This document shows, piece by piece, positions 29,739-37,672 of a stretch of DNA of 64,000 bases. Numbering within the stretch: the first letter of the stretch is position 1; the number at the start of each line of letters is the position of its first letter. A program made the position numbers and the translations under genes. Below the pieces are notes generated by a model that saw only the letters and a list, made by a program, of their open reading frames with translations, was not told the origin of the DNA and searched no databases. The stretch is from assembly GCA_013214065.1 (NCBI GenBank), contig JABSPK010000015.1, forward strand, positions 1 through 64,000, in the 5' to 3' direction. Source of the DNA: Flavobacteriaceae bacterium. Lineage in GTDB: Bacteria > Bacteroidota > Bacteroidia > Flavobacteriales > Flavobacteriaceae.

Positions 29739-30247
29739 GCTTTGCCGAGTTGGTGCATTTTATAAGTATACCATAGCGGAACGGTAATAATCAAGACGAC
29801 CATGGGTATGAAAAGCCATCCAATTCCCCAACCGTCATAATCCATTGCCTTAATAATGACTTGAATGCTTATTACCGTGAACAATAGGGCCACCCCGATG
29901 TTCAGCCATGCCATCATCCGAAACGACATGGCATATAATAACGGGGCATTTCGTTCGGTTACCTTGGTCGGATAGTTGTAGTTCCATGGAGGTACCTTGG
30001 TGGCGACCAATACCATAATGGCATAGGTGAGCAAGTTGATCATCGGCAAAAGCAAAAGAGTGGAACGACTCCCATATCCGTCTGCTTCCCCTTTGATATT
30101 GAAATGGATGGGTACGGTATCGGGTAATCGGACGTAGGCCGCCATCACAATGACGAAATTGGTGGCAACCAATACCCAACCAAAAAAACGTAGTTTACGA
30201 TCGGTGGCCGTCGGTTTGATTTCTATTTTCGGTTGGTTTTTGAGCAT
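29735..30247 (-). CDS. DUF1648 membrane protein
   Basis: A 170-residue inner-membrane protein with about four transmembrane segments (residues roughly 24-40, 66-82, 110-132 and 140-160). The motif LPDTVPIHFNIKGEADGYGS is the signature of DUF1648, a domain shared with SdpI-type immunity proteins and other small membrane proteins. It lies in a compact minus-strand operon: 3 bases after the gene at 30251-30676, and overlapping the SDR gene by 4 bases. A specific role cannot be given. The SdpI relation does not by itself imply toxin immunity. Confidence 0.8.
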   Translation of the reverse strand: MLKNQPKIEIKPTATDRKLRFFGWVLVATNFVIVMAAYVRLPDTVPIHFNIKGEADGYGSRSTLLLLPMINLLTYAIMVLVATKVPPWNYNYPTKVTERNAPLLYAMSFRMMAWLNIGVALLFTVISIQVIIKAMDYDGWGIGWLFIPMVVLIITVPLWYTYKMHQLGKA

Positions 30248-30250
30248 GGG

Positions 30251-30676
30251 TCATAAATCTTCGATAGCGGTCGGTGTGTTGTCGGCTTTGAGGTCCAGCA
30301 ACTTCTTGAAAAACTTTTGGACGGCTTTGGTGTCGGAACGCACTTTCACGAAATAGTGGTCTCGATAAATCGAGTAAACGGCCAAATCGCCTTTGTATAT
30401 GGTGAGCTTGTAATAGGGGATGACCAGTGCATACGACTCCAGCAAGGAACGGAACCCCAGTATGATGCCGTTCGGTCGAAGTTCGATATTGCAACAATCC
30501 GCGTTGTTATCGAGAATTAGCAGGTTCCTGATTTCGACACTTGCCTCGGTGATTTCAAGTTTAGGAGACCCCACACCGCCCATCTTCCAGCGCTCTTTGA
30601 GGGTAAAAGGCCTGCCGACTTCGGCATCGATTTTTTTGGTAATCGCCTTGTCGGTATAGGAAACGTTCAGTAGCAT
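30251..30676 (-). CDS. uncharacterised cytoplasmic protein
   Basis: A 141-residue protein without signal peptide or membrane segment. The visible segments KAITKKIDAEVGRPF, NNADCCNIELRPNGIILGF, LTIYKGDLAVYSIYRDHYFV and VQKFFKKLLDL suggest a mostly beta fold with a C-terminal helix. I do not recognise the family. It is the first gene of the three-gene minus-strand unit with the DUF1648 and SDR proteins. It is divergent from argS, with 93 bp between start codons. Confidence 0.65.
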   Translation of the reverse strand: MLLNVSYTDKAITKKIDAEVGRPFTLKERWKMGGVGSPKLEITEASVEIRNLLILDNNADCCNIELRPNGIILGFRSLLESYALVIPYYKLTIYKGDLAVYSIYRDHYFVKVRSDTKAVQKFFKKLLDLKADNTPTAIEDL

Positions 30677-30740
30677 GTTTAAAATTAATGAAATGCCACG
30701 GCTACATTCTTAAATCTACGCTAAAAGACTAAAAATACCG

Positions 30741-30748
30741 TAGTTTTG
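30741..30748 (+). promoter_or_regulatory. candidate -7 element of the argS promoter
   Basis: TAGTTTTG fits TAnnTTTG and lies 21 bases before the argS ATG. No TTG at the expected distance was found, so the match is partial. Confidence 0.5.
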
Positions 30749-30769
30749 CAGCTTGAAAACCACTTTGAA

Positions 30770-32548
30770 ATGGAGTTAAAACCCGTATTGGAAGCTAAGA
30801 TCAAGGGCATCGCCCAAGAATTGTTCGAAGTCGCACTGCCCCATGTGGAGTTCCAGCCTACGCGGAAGGATTTCGAGGGGGACATTACGGTAGTGGTTTT
30901 TCCGATGTTGCGCCACATCAAAGGAAATCCGGTTGCAATAGGAACCCGAATCGGGGAAGCCCTGGTCGCCGAATTGGATGCCATTGTGGCCTTTAACGTA
31001 GTGAAAGGGTTTTTGAACCTCGTGGTTTCCGATTCCTACTATATCGAATTCTTCAATGGAATCAGGGAAGATTCGGAATACGGTTATCAGACCCCGGGAT
31101 CGAAACCGGCCGTCATGGTCGAGTATTCATCGCCGAATACGAACAAACCTTTGCATCTCGGACATATTCGAAACAACTTGTTGGGCTACTCCGTGGCCGA
31201 GATTTTGAAAGCTGCGGGGCATAAGGTCTATAAGACGCAGATCATCAATGATCGCGGGATCCATATCTGTAAAAGCATGTTGGCTTGGCAACGTTTCGGA
31301 GACGGTGAGACCCCTTCGTCTACCGGTATGAAGGGCGATCATCTGGTCGGAAAGTATTATGTGGTCTTCGACCAAAAATACAAGGCTGAAATCGAGGCTA
31401 TGACCGCAAAAGGCGTCGACCCGAAAGAAGCTGGGAAAAAAGCGCCGATCCTATTGGAGGCCCAAGAAATGCTTCGAAAATGGGAAGGCGGCGATCCAGA
31501 TACCGTTTCGTTGTGGAAACAGATGAACGGATGGGTCTATGACGGCTTTGCCACCACCTACAAGAACCTTGGGGTCGATTTCGATACGCTCTACTACGAG
31601 AGCGATACCTATCTGCTAGGCCGTGATGTCGTTAAAAGCGGTCTGGACAAAGGCGTGTTTTTTAAGAAAGCGGATGGCAGTGTATGGATCGACCTCACCG
31701 ATGACGGCCTTGATGAGAAAATCGTATTGCGTTCGGATGGTACGGCGGTTTACATGACACAAGATATCGGTACGGCCATTCAGCGGGTCACCGATTTCAG
31801 TGACATCAACGGCATGGTCTACACGGTAGGGAATGAGCAAGATTATCATTTTAAGGTGCTTTTCCTGATTTTGAAAAAGCTAGGCTATGTATGGGCTGAA
31901 AAGCTATACCATTTGAGCTACGGTATGGTCGATCTACCTTCGGGAAAGATGAAGAGTCGTGAAGGAACCGTGGTCGATGCTGATGATCTCATCGTTAATA
32001 TGGAGCAAACCGCTGAGACGATTTCACAGGAACTGGGAAAACTCGAAGGATATACGGAGACCGAAAAGCATCAACTATATCGCACGATCGGACTGGGTGC
32101 CTTGAAATATTATATCCTTAAAGTCGATCCTAAAAAACGGATTTTGTTCAATCCGGAGGAGTCGGTGGATTTTCAAGGAAATACGGGTCCCTTTATCCAA
32201 TATACCTTTGCCCGGATCCAAAGTATATTGCGCAAGGCCGGGGCGTTGGCTTCGAAAGATGTCGACCTAAGCTTGGACTTGCATGTAAAGGAAAAGGAAT
32301 TGTTGAAACAGATCCAGCAATTTCCAGAGAAAATCCTTGAAGCTGCTGAAAGTCACAGTCCGGCATTGATAGCAAACTACACCTATGATTTGGTCAAAGA
32401 GTTCAATTCTTTCTACCAACAAGTTTCTATTTTAGGTGAAGAAGACGGCGCGAAACGCATTTTCAGGATACAATTGGCCCAAAAGGTTGGTGAGGTCATC
32501 CGCTCGGCATTTTTGGTCTTGGGTATCCATGTTCCTGAACGTATGTAA
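30770..32548 (+). CDS. argS: arginyl-tRNA synthetase
   Basis: ArgRS, 592 residues, class I synthetase charging tRNA-Arg. The N-terminal additional domain is followed by the catalytic signature SSPNTNKPLHLGHIRNNLLG (HIGH-type HLGH), then NDRGIHICKSM and the SGKMKSREG loop in place of KMSKS. The C-terminal anticodon-binding DALR-type domain ends LVLGIHVPERM. The ATG at 30770 is chosen because it gives the family-like N terminus (MELKPVLEAKIKGIAQELFE). An earlier in-frame TTG lies inside the probable promoter. The stop overlaps the next start by one base (TAATG). Confidence 0.98.
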   Translation: MELKPVLEAKIKGIAQELFEVALPHVEFQPTRKDFEGDITVVVFPMLRHIKGNPVAIGTRIGEALVAELDAIVAFNVVKGFLNLVVSDSYYIEFFNGIREDSEYGYQTPGSKPAVMVEYSSPNTNKPLHLGHIRNNLLGYSVAEILKAAGHKVYKTQIINDRGIHICKSMLAWQRFGDGETPSSTGMKGDHLVGKYYVVFDQKYKAEIEAMTAKGVDPKEAGKKAPILLEAQEMLRKWEGGDPDTVSLWKQMNGWVYDGFATTYKNLGVDFDTLYYESDTYLLGRDVVKSGLDKGVFFKKADGSVWIDLTDDGLDEKIVLRSDGTAVYMTQDIGTAIQRVTDFSDINGMVYTVGNEQDYHFKVLFLILKKLGYVWAEKLYHLSYGMVDLPSGKMKSREGTVVDADDLIVNMEQTAETISQELGKLEGYTETEKHQLYRTIGLGALKYYILKVDPKKRILFNPEESVDFQGNTGPFIQYTFARIQSILRKAGALASKDVDLSLDLHVKEKELLKQIQQFPEKILEAAESHSPALIANYTYDLVKEFNSFYQQVSILGEEDGAKRIFRIQLAQKVGEVIRSAFLVLGIHVPERM

Positions 32549-33339
32549 TGGCCGGTCTAACGCTCACCGATATTTTTGCGTTTACCTGTCTATTTTGCAT
32601 CGTGGCGTATTTGTGCTACATCGTTTACTATGCCATAGGGCTTTACGATTTCAATCCGCTCAAAAAAAAGATGCGGTTGACACCTTCCGATATATCGTAT
32701 GTAAAGACCCACGTGCCCGGTTTTAATGAACTTGGTCCGGAAGCTTCCGAGAGATTTTTGGCCAGACTCACTTGGTTCGTGTTTAAAAAGCCGGTTGCAT
32801 ACAAAGGTCAGGTGGCCAATAAAAGAACCTTGAAGTTGCTTCTCGGAGCTGCAGCGATTTTTCTGACCATGGGCATGCGACGGTTTAAGTATATTCGCTC
32901 CATCCGCCGCGTGATCATCTATCCGTCAGCATATATCTCCGTTTTGAATAGAAGGCGTCATGTGGGGGAATACAACCCAAGGTTACGGGCCATAGTGTTT
33001 TCTGCGGATCGCTTAATGGCGGGATTCGAAGACGATTCGGATAATATCAACTTGGCCATTCACGAATTCGCCCATGCATTGTATTTCGAAACCAAAGGAA
33101 GACGGACCTGGGAGGCTAAGAGGTTTCAATGGGGATTTAGGAAACTGGAACGCTTTCATTCAGGACGGGAACTCCCCTTGGCTGAATTGGACCATTTGCG
33201 GGAATACGCGAAGACGAACGTTTTTGAATTGTTCGCGGTTCTGGCCGAGCATTATTTCGAGAATCCATCAGCAATGCGATCGAAGGCACCGACCTTATAT
33301 AGCGTACTTCGTAAGATGCTGGGGTTTGAAGGTACCTAA
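32548..33339 (+). CDS. MtfA-like zinc-dependent peptidase
   Basis: A 263-residue protein with an N-terminal membrane segment (about residues 6-30) and a cytoplasmic metallopeptidase domain. The zinc motif is HEFAH at 172-176 (NLAIHEFAHALYFE), and the third ligand candidate is the Glu at about 227 in NVFELFAVLAEHYFENP, the same arrangement as in MtfA. In E. coli MtfA is a cytoplasmic aminopeptidase that binds the Mlc repressor of glucose transport. Mlc is not expected in Bacteroidota, so the target must differ. The membrane anchor is an addition relative to the enterobacterial protein. It is coupled to argS by a one-base overlap and followed by a terminator. Confidence 0.85.
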   Translation: MAGLTLTDIFAFTCLFCIVAYLCYIVYYAIGLYDFNPLKKKMRLTPSDISYVKTHVPGFNELGPEASERFLARLTWFVFKKPVAYKGQVANKRTLKLLLGAAAIFLTMGMRRFKYIRSIRRVIIYPSAYISVLNRRRHVGEYNPRLRAIVFSADRLMAGFEDDSDNINLAIHEFAHALYFETKGRRTWEAKRFQWGFRKLERFHSGRELPLAELDHLREYAKTNVFELFAVLAEHYFENPSAMRSKAPTLYSVLRKMLGFEGT

Positions 33340-33343
33340 ATGC

Positions 33344-33368
33344 AAAGCCCCGCGAATTGCGGGGCTTT
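33344..33368. terminator. bidirectional terminator between convergent peptidase and rhodopsin genes
   Basis: AAAGCCCCGC (33344-33353) and GCGGGGCTTT (33359-33368) form a ten-pair stem with a five-base loop. It lies between the stop codons of the MtfA-like gene and the convergent rhodopsin gene. Confidence 0.9.
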
Positions 33369-33397
33369 ACGTAACCAACTAAAAATAAACCTAAGAC

Positions 33398-34135
33398 TTA
33401 GTCGTTGACTTGAGAAGCAACTGCGGCCGCATAAACGACCAAACCAAATCCTATTTTGTTAATGGCATCACCGATGTTATAGATGACGTCCATAGCGAGA
33501 CCGCCAAACATGCCTTCGTACCATCCTGGTGTTCCGGCCATGTATCCGATAGGATAGATTGCCCAACCGACCAAAACGAACCAGCATAAGGTTTTATGTG
33601 CCTTCAAAATGGAACCCCCTGCTTCTTGTGCCAATTTCTTGGCACCACCCAGCCAGATTTCATAGACGATGGCAAAATAAGCGACTCCTGAAATCAGACC
33701 CCAAATCTGGGCTTGGTCGCGATACACCGCTTCGCCAAGATAACCGGTGACCAACATGATCACAGATAGGCCGATCAAGCGCCACATCAACGATTTTTTG
33801 GCTCCGGCCACTTTCAGGATCAGGTAGAACTCAACGCACATTAGCGGCACTGTCAAGATCCAATCAACATACCTAAAGAAGGTCGGTGACTCCCCGACAC
33901 CTGCCCAGTAATCGCGCATGTACCAGTAGTGTACTGCAGCGATGAAGGTGATCAAACCCGATACTAGGATGGAAGTTTTCCATTTCCTGTCGAAATTGTT
34001 CATCGATAGGAAGAAAAAGGCTGAAGCGGCCATCATGGCCATACAACCCACAAAAAAAGTGAAGCCCACGTAATCGTCCGTGGCAATCTTCGAAACATCC
34101 GCCAATAAAGGCAAACCTAAGATTAAAGATTTCAT
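33398..34135 (-). CDS. proteorhodopsin, light-driven proton pump (DTE motif, green type)
   Basis: A 245-residue seven-helix microbial rhodopsin. Helix C reads RYVDWILTVPLMCVEFYLIL: Asp91 (proton acceptor, Asp97 in the reference proteorhodopsin), Thr95 (101) and Glu102 (proton donor, 108) make the DTE set of outward proton pumps. It is not the NDQ set of sodium pumps. Position 99 (105) is Met, the residue usual in green-absorbing flavobacterial pumps. His69 (75) in HYWYMRDYW and Asp223 are present, and the retinal Lys227 is in DAINKIGFG. The N terminus (LPLLADVSK) may be a cleaved signal. It is divergent from blh, which makes its retinal. The pump would supply proton motive force in light. Confidence 0.97.
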   Translation of the reverse strand: MKSLILGLPLLADVSKIATDDYVGFTFFVGCMAMMAASAFFFLSMNNFDRKWKTSILVSGLITFIAAVHYWYMRDYWAGVGESPTFFRYVDWILTVPLMCVEFYLILKVAGAKKSLMWRLIGLSVIMLVTGYLGEAVYRDQAQIWGLISGVAYFAIVYEIWLGGAKKLAQEAGGSILKAHKTLCWFVLVGWAIYPIGYMAGTPGWYEGMFGGLAMDVIYNIGDAINKIGFGLVVYAAAVASQVND

Positions 34136-34179
34136 ATAAATAGAGTTAATTAATTTTGTTCAATGTAAATATAGATAAG

Positions 34180-34236
34180 TTAAACAGAATATCATAATTT
34201 TTGTTTATTTATTTTATTATATATTTAAACAGAATA
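34180..34236. repeat. two 12-bp direct repeats in the rhodopsin-blh control region
   Basis: TTAAACAGAATA occurs perfectly at 34180-34191 and 34225-34236, 45 bp apart, about four helical turns. The first copy lies about 45 bp upstream of the rhodopsin start codon. The second overlaps a possible blh promoter (TTTG at 34200-34203, TATATTTA at 34220-34227, spacing 16). The arrangement suggests operator sites for a shared regulator, perhaps light- or stress-responsive. No regulator gene lies next to them. Confidence 0.6.
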
Positions 34237-34251
34237 AGTTTTTTTGCAAAT

Positions 34252-35127
34252 ATGAAAAATTGGATCATCGTAGCGACTTTCTTTAGCTTGTGGCTAAGTA
34301 CCCAGTTCGATGTGCGCATTCAAGACTATCTTGCCTACGGCTTGATCCTGACCTTTGGGGTGCTTCATGGGGCCAATGACCTGGCCATTATTGGCAAATT
34401 AAACACTGAAAAACAAGGGTATAGAAAGAAGTTGATGCGATATCTGTTGGTTATTGCCGTGGTAACGGTCGTGTTTCTCGTATCGAAACCTATGGCATTG
34501 CTACTTTTTGTTGGCTGTAGTGCGTATCATTTTGGCGAGCAGCACTATGGACACAATTTTAAGATTTCATCAAATTGGAATCCCATACTGTACGTCAGCT
34601 ATGGATCGGTAGTATTGTTTATGATATTTACCCTACAGATAAACAAAGTCATACCTATAATCAACGAGGTGAGTGGCTTTGTCCTTCAAGGGCAGGAGTT
34701 GGTAACCGGGCTTTTCGTTTCAATTGGATGTTATGTACTAAGTCTGGGTATCCTATATAAAAAGGGCGTATTGGAAGTCAACTTGGTCAAAGAGGTATTC
34801 ATGTTACTTGTTTTGGCCGTGGTGTTTTACCATGCGTCTTTGGCATGGGCGTTCTGCATTTATTTCATATTCTGGCATAGTTTGCCTTCGCTAATCGATC
34901 AGCTTGGGTATTTATATGGTGAAATTTCTTGGCGGAGCTTCCGTACCTATCTGCGCTCGTCGATACTCTATTGGTCGCTCTCCTTAGTGAGCATGGGATT
35001 GTTGTATGTTTTTTTGAAGGATGATTTGGATAGTTTTATCTCCCTTATCCTGTATTTGTTGGCTGCGATAACCTTTCCGCACGTTTTGGTCATGCGTAAA
35101 TTGGAAACGTCTAAAAGCGTACCCTAA
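34252..35127 (+). CDS. blh: beta-carotene 15,15'-dioxygenase, Brp/Blh family
   Basis: A 291-residue integral membrane enzyme that cleaves beta-carotene into two retinal molecules, providing the rhodopsin chromophore. Conserved His ligands for iron are seen in LTFGVLHGANDLAI, CSAYHFGEQHYGH, FIFWHSLPSLID and ITFPHVLVM, spaced among about seven hydrophobic helices. The start at 34252 (MKNWIIVATFF) is preferred: an earlier TTG would add 17 residues encoded by the AT-rich promoter region. The gene is divergent from the rhodopsin and overlaps the convergent TonB receptor gene by 17 bases at its 3' end. The beta-carotene synthesis genes are not in this window. Confidence 0.93.
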   Translation: MKNWIIVATFFSLWLSTQFDVRIQDYLAYGLILTFGVLHGANDLAIIGKLNTEKQGYRKKLMRYLLVIAVVTVVFLVSKPMALLLFVGCSAYHFGEQHYGHNFKISSNWNPILYVSYGSVVLFMIFTLQINKVIPIINEVSGFVLQGQELVTGLFVSIGCYVLSLGILYKKGVLEVNLVKEVFMLLVLAVVFYHASLAWAFCIYFIFWHSLPSLIDQLGYLYGEISWRSFRTYLRSSILYWSLSLVSMGLLYVFLKDDLDSFISLILYLLAAITFPHVLVMRKLETSKSVP

Positions 35128-37672
35128 AACTGATGTTCGGGGTCAATCCCAACGAAAAATTCTCGATCAGTTCAAGCTCGTCCAATTCATTGATTTGGTA
35201 ATATCTATTGAGGATGTTCCTTCGATCGGTGACGTTCAATACCGAGATACCTATGGTAGCCTTGCTATTATTTCCCAAATCGAATCCGTAGGTTGCCGAG
35301 GCATCCACGCGCAAGTACTCAGGTAACCTGCTGCTATTCGGGGCCTCATAATTGATCCGTGCCGGAAAAATGGTACGGTTCAGCGCAGCATCCCCGGCCA
35401 GGGGTTCAGTGAATGGTTTGCCTGTTCTATAATTCAACCCGAGTCCGATTTTGAGCTTGCCGATATCATAAGTCGTAGCCACGGTTACGGTATGGCGTAT
35501 ATCAAGATTGTTGGGAAAGGTACTGGGCACGATACTGTCATAGGTGTAGTCGTTTTTATTATAGGTATAACTCAACCAAGTGCTGAAGTTCTTTCCCTTT
35601 TTGTTGATCAAGAATTCAACACCTTTGATTTCATAGCTCCCAAGTTCACCGTTGAATTGATTTTCACTTTGAAATCCCTGGGTCCGGGTACTGACCCCAT
35701 CGACTTGCTTGTAAAAGGCCTCTAGCCCTAGATATAAAGCATTCTTTTCATAGTTCAGGCCAAAAGAGCCCTGCTTACTTCTGGTAATCGGTAACTGGTC
35801 TTCATCGGAAATCGTCCACCGTCGCTTTTCAATACCTAAGAAGTTCTGTTCTAGGTCAATGACCTGATTGGTCGATTGACTTTTGAATTCACCTAAAATG
35901 TTTCCCCTAAGGTGTTTGGCCAATCTAAAATTCAAACTTAATCTGGGTTCCAACAAAAATTTGGTGAAGGTGCCGATGTTTTGGATCAGGTTCGCCCGCA
36001 GTCCGGCATTTGCAATAAAACCTTTATCGTACGATTGATAGCCCACTTCGGAGTAAGGGGCATGGATGCGCAAAACCCCTTTGACCTCACTTTGAAAATC
36101 AGGTTGGGTGACCAGGGTGAGGTTTTGTATACCGGTCTCGATGAATTGGTACCCATTGCTCCAATACAACCGATCGGAAACGGTGTAGCGGGTATCCAAT
36201 TTCAAGGCACTTTCCAATACCCGGTTGTTCTGTATCAGTTCTTGGGCCGGATTGGCGGAAATACCCAAGGCTTCCAGATCATATCGGGTGACGTAAACGT
36301 TCAGGTTTGACGCGAAATCAGGGGTCCATTGACTTTGTAATTGAAGTCCGGCCGAAAGATTGGTCTGGTTGAGTTCGCTTCTAGTGGTCTCATCGATATC
36401 GATTTGGGTTTCCCTAAAGTCGAGATCGTTGTCCATCCCTATAAAACTGAAACGCAGTTTGTGGTCGTCATTGATGTTGTACAGCACCTTTCCGGTAAAA
36501 TCATAAAAGAAGAAGTTCACCTCGTTCTCAATGGCACGATCGACCAATTGGTTCTGTTGGTTGCTGATCTGGGAATCTTGGAAAACCCTTCGCGTAAAAT
36601 TCTCATAAGTCGGAGTGTTCAAAAAGTCGGTGGTCGAGCGCCTAGCCGAGAACTGAAAAGCCAAATCTTCGCGAATCGGTATCTGGCCAAAGACATCGCC
36701 GCTGATGAAGTTGATGCCCGCCCCTCCATGAAAATCACCATCAATCGTGTTTTTGGTCTCCATGCTGATCACACCGCTGACCCCATCACCGAACTTGGGT
36801 GGGGTGCCGTTTTTGTATACGGTAACCTTATCGGTCAGATACGGATTGAAGGCCGAAATCAAACCGAAAAAATGCCCGGATTGGTACATTTTGATTCCGT
36901 TCCATAAAATGAGGTTTTGATCATTGGTACCGCCCCTGATGTTAATATCGGATACGGTTTCGTCGATACTCTTGATCCCTGGCAAGGCCTGAACGGTCTG
37001 CAACACATCGGGTTCTATGAGGCCGGGTAGGGTACCCAATTCCCCAGTGTTCAAACTGATGCTTCCATCTTCCTGCTTAACAATGCCCGAAGTCAAGAAT
37101 TCGTAGACGATGACCTCTTCGAGTTTTTCGACATTCTGGGCTAAAAGCACGTTCGGACAACCGTTTTGGGAGAGCAGACGTTCGGCTTCGATGATTTTAG
37201 TAGCATACCCCAAATAGCGTACCCGAAGTGCTGCTTTTCGAGGGATTTGGGATAGTCTAAAGGAACCGTCCATATCGGTGACGATGGCAATGTCACTCCC
37301 TAAAACCTCCACAGTGGCCGCTGGGATGTTGTTTTCGGCGAAGTTGTCGAGGACCTTCCCGCAAATATCGATCAATGTGCATTGTACAAGGGCATAGTAG
37401 CGCTCGTTCAGTTTGTTGATCTTGATTTGGGTCTGACCTTCTATGGCTTGGATGAATCGGGCCAATCCATCAAAATCACCGACCTCCACCTCAAGGCCTT
37501 CAATGTCAGCATCGACATAAGAGAACTTGACGTCGAAACGACGTTCCAATTCAGACAAAACTACCGAAAGGGGTACGGCCTTGCCGACTTCCTGACTGAA
37601 AACACCCAGACTTGGCAAGAGGGTAAGACAGGAAAAAAGAAAAATTAAAAGACTATGGTCGGTTCTCGGCAT
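35111..37672 (-). CDS. TonB-dependent receptor with STN signalling domain
   Basis: An 853-residue outer-membrane receptor of the FecA-like signalling kind. After a signal peptide (about 1-26, ending GVFSQ) comes an STN domain (about 33-92, PLSVVLSELERRFDVKFSYV) that would contact the FecR anti-sigma factor. Next are a carboxypeptidase-like regulatory domain (about 98-180, GKVLDNFAENNIPAATVEV), a plug (about 215-320, VLQTVQALPGIKSIDETVSD and INIRGGTNDQNLILWNG) and a 22-strand-type barrel ending FSLGLTPNISFRVRF. The gene start overlaps fecR by 20 bases. The substrate is unknown: no iron, siderophore or polysaccharide gene lies beside it. Confidence 0.93.
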   Translation of the reverse strand: MPRTDHSLLIFLFSCLTLLPSLGVFSQEVGKAVPLSVVLSELERRFDVKFSYVDADIEGLEVEVGDFDGLARFIQAIEGQTQIKINKLNERYYALVQCTLIDICGKVLDNFAENNIPAATVEVLGSDIAIVTDMDGSFRLSQIPRKAALRVRYLGYATKIIEAERLLSQNGCPNVLLAQNVEKLEEVIVYEFLTSGIVKQEDGSISLNTGELGTLPGLIEPDVLQTVQALPGIKSIDETVSDINIRGGTNDQNLILWNGIKMYQSGHFFGLISAFNPYLTDKVTVYKNGTPPKFGDGVSGVISMETKNTIDGDFHGGAGINFISGDVFGQIPIREDLAFQFSARRSTTDFLNTPTYENFTRRVFQDSQISNQQNQLVDRAIENEVNFFFYDFTGKVLYNINDDHKLRFSFIGMDNDLDFRETQIDIDETTRSELNQTNLSAGLQLQSQWTPDFASNLNVYVTRYDLEALGISANPAQELIQNNRVLESALKLDTRYTVSDRLYWSNGYQFIETGIQNLTLVTQPDFQSEVKGVLRIHAPYSEVGYQSYDKGFIANAGLRANLIQNIGTFTKFLLEPRLSLNFRLAKHLRGNILGEFKSQSTNQVIDLEQNFLGIEKRRWTISDEDQLPITRSKQGSFGLNYEKNALYLGLEAFYKQVDGVSTRTQGFQSENQFNGELGSYEIKGVEFLINKKGKNFSTWLSYTYNKNDYTYDSIVPSTFPNNLDIRHTVTVATTYDIGKLKIGLGLNYRTGKPFTEPLAGDAALNRTIFPARINYEAPNSSRLPEYLRVDASATYGFDLGNNSKATIGISVLNVTDRRNILNRYYQINELDELELIENFSLGLTPNISFRVRF

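Noticed and set aside
29735-30247. SdpI-type toxin immunity protein
   Set aside because: Only the DUF1648 part is shared; no toxin gene (SdpC-like) or regulator is next to it.
33398-34135. Sodium-pumping rhodopsin (NDQ type)
   Set aside because: Helix C has Asp, Thr and Glu at the key positions, so the sodium-pump motif is absent.
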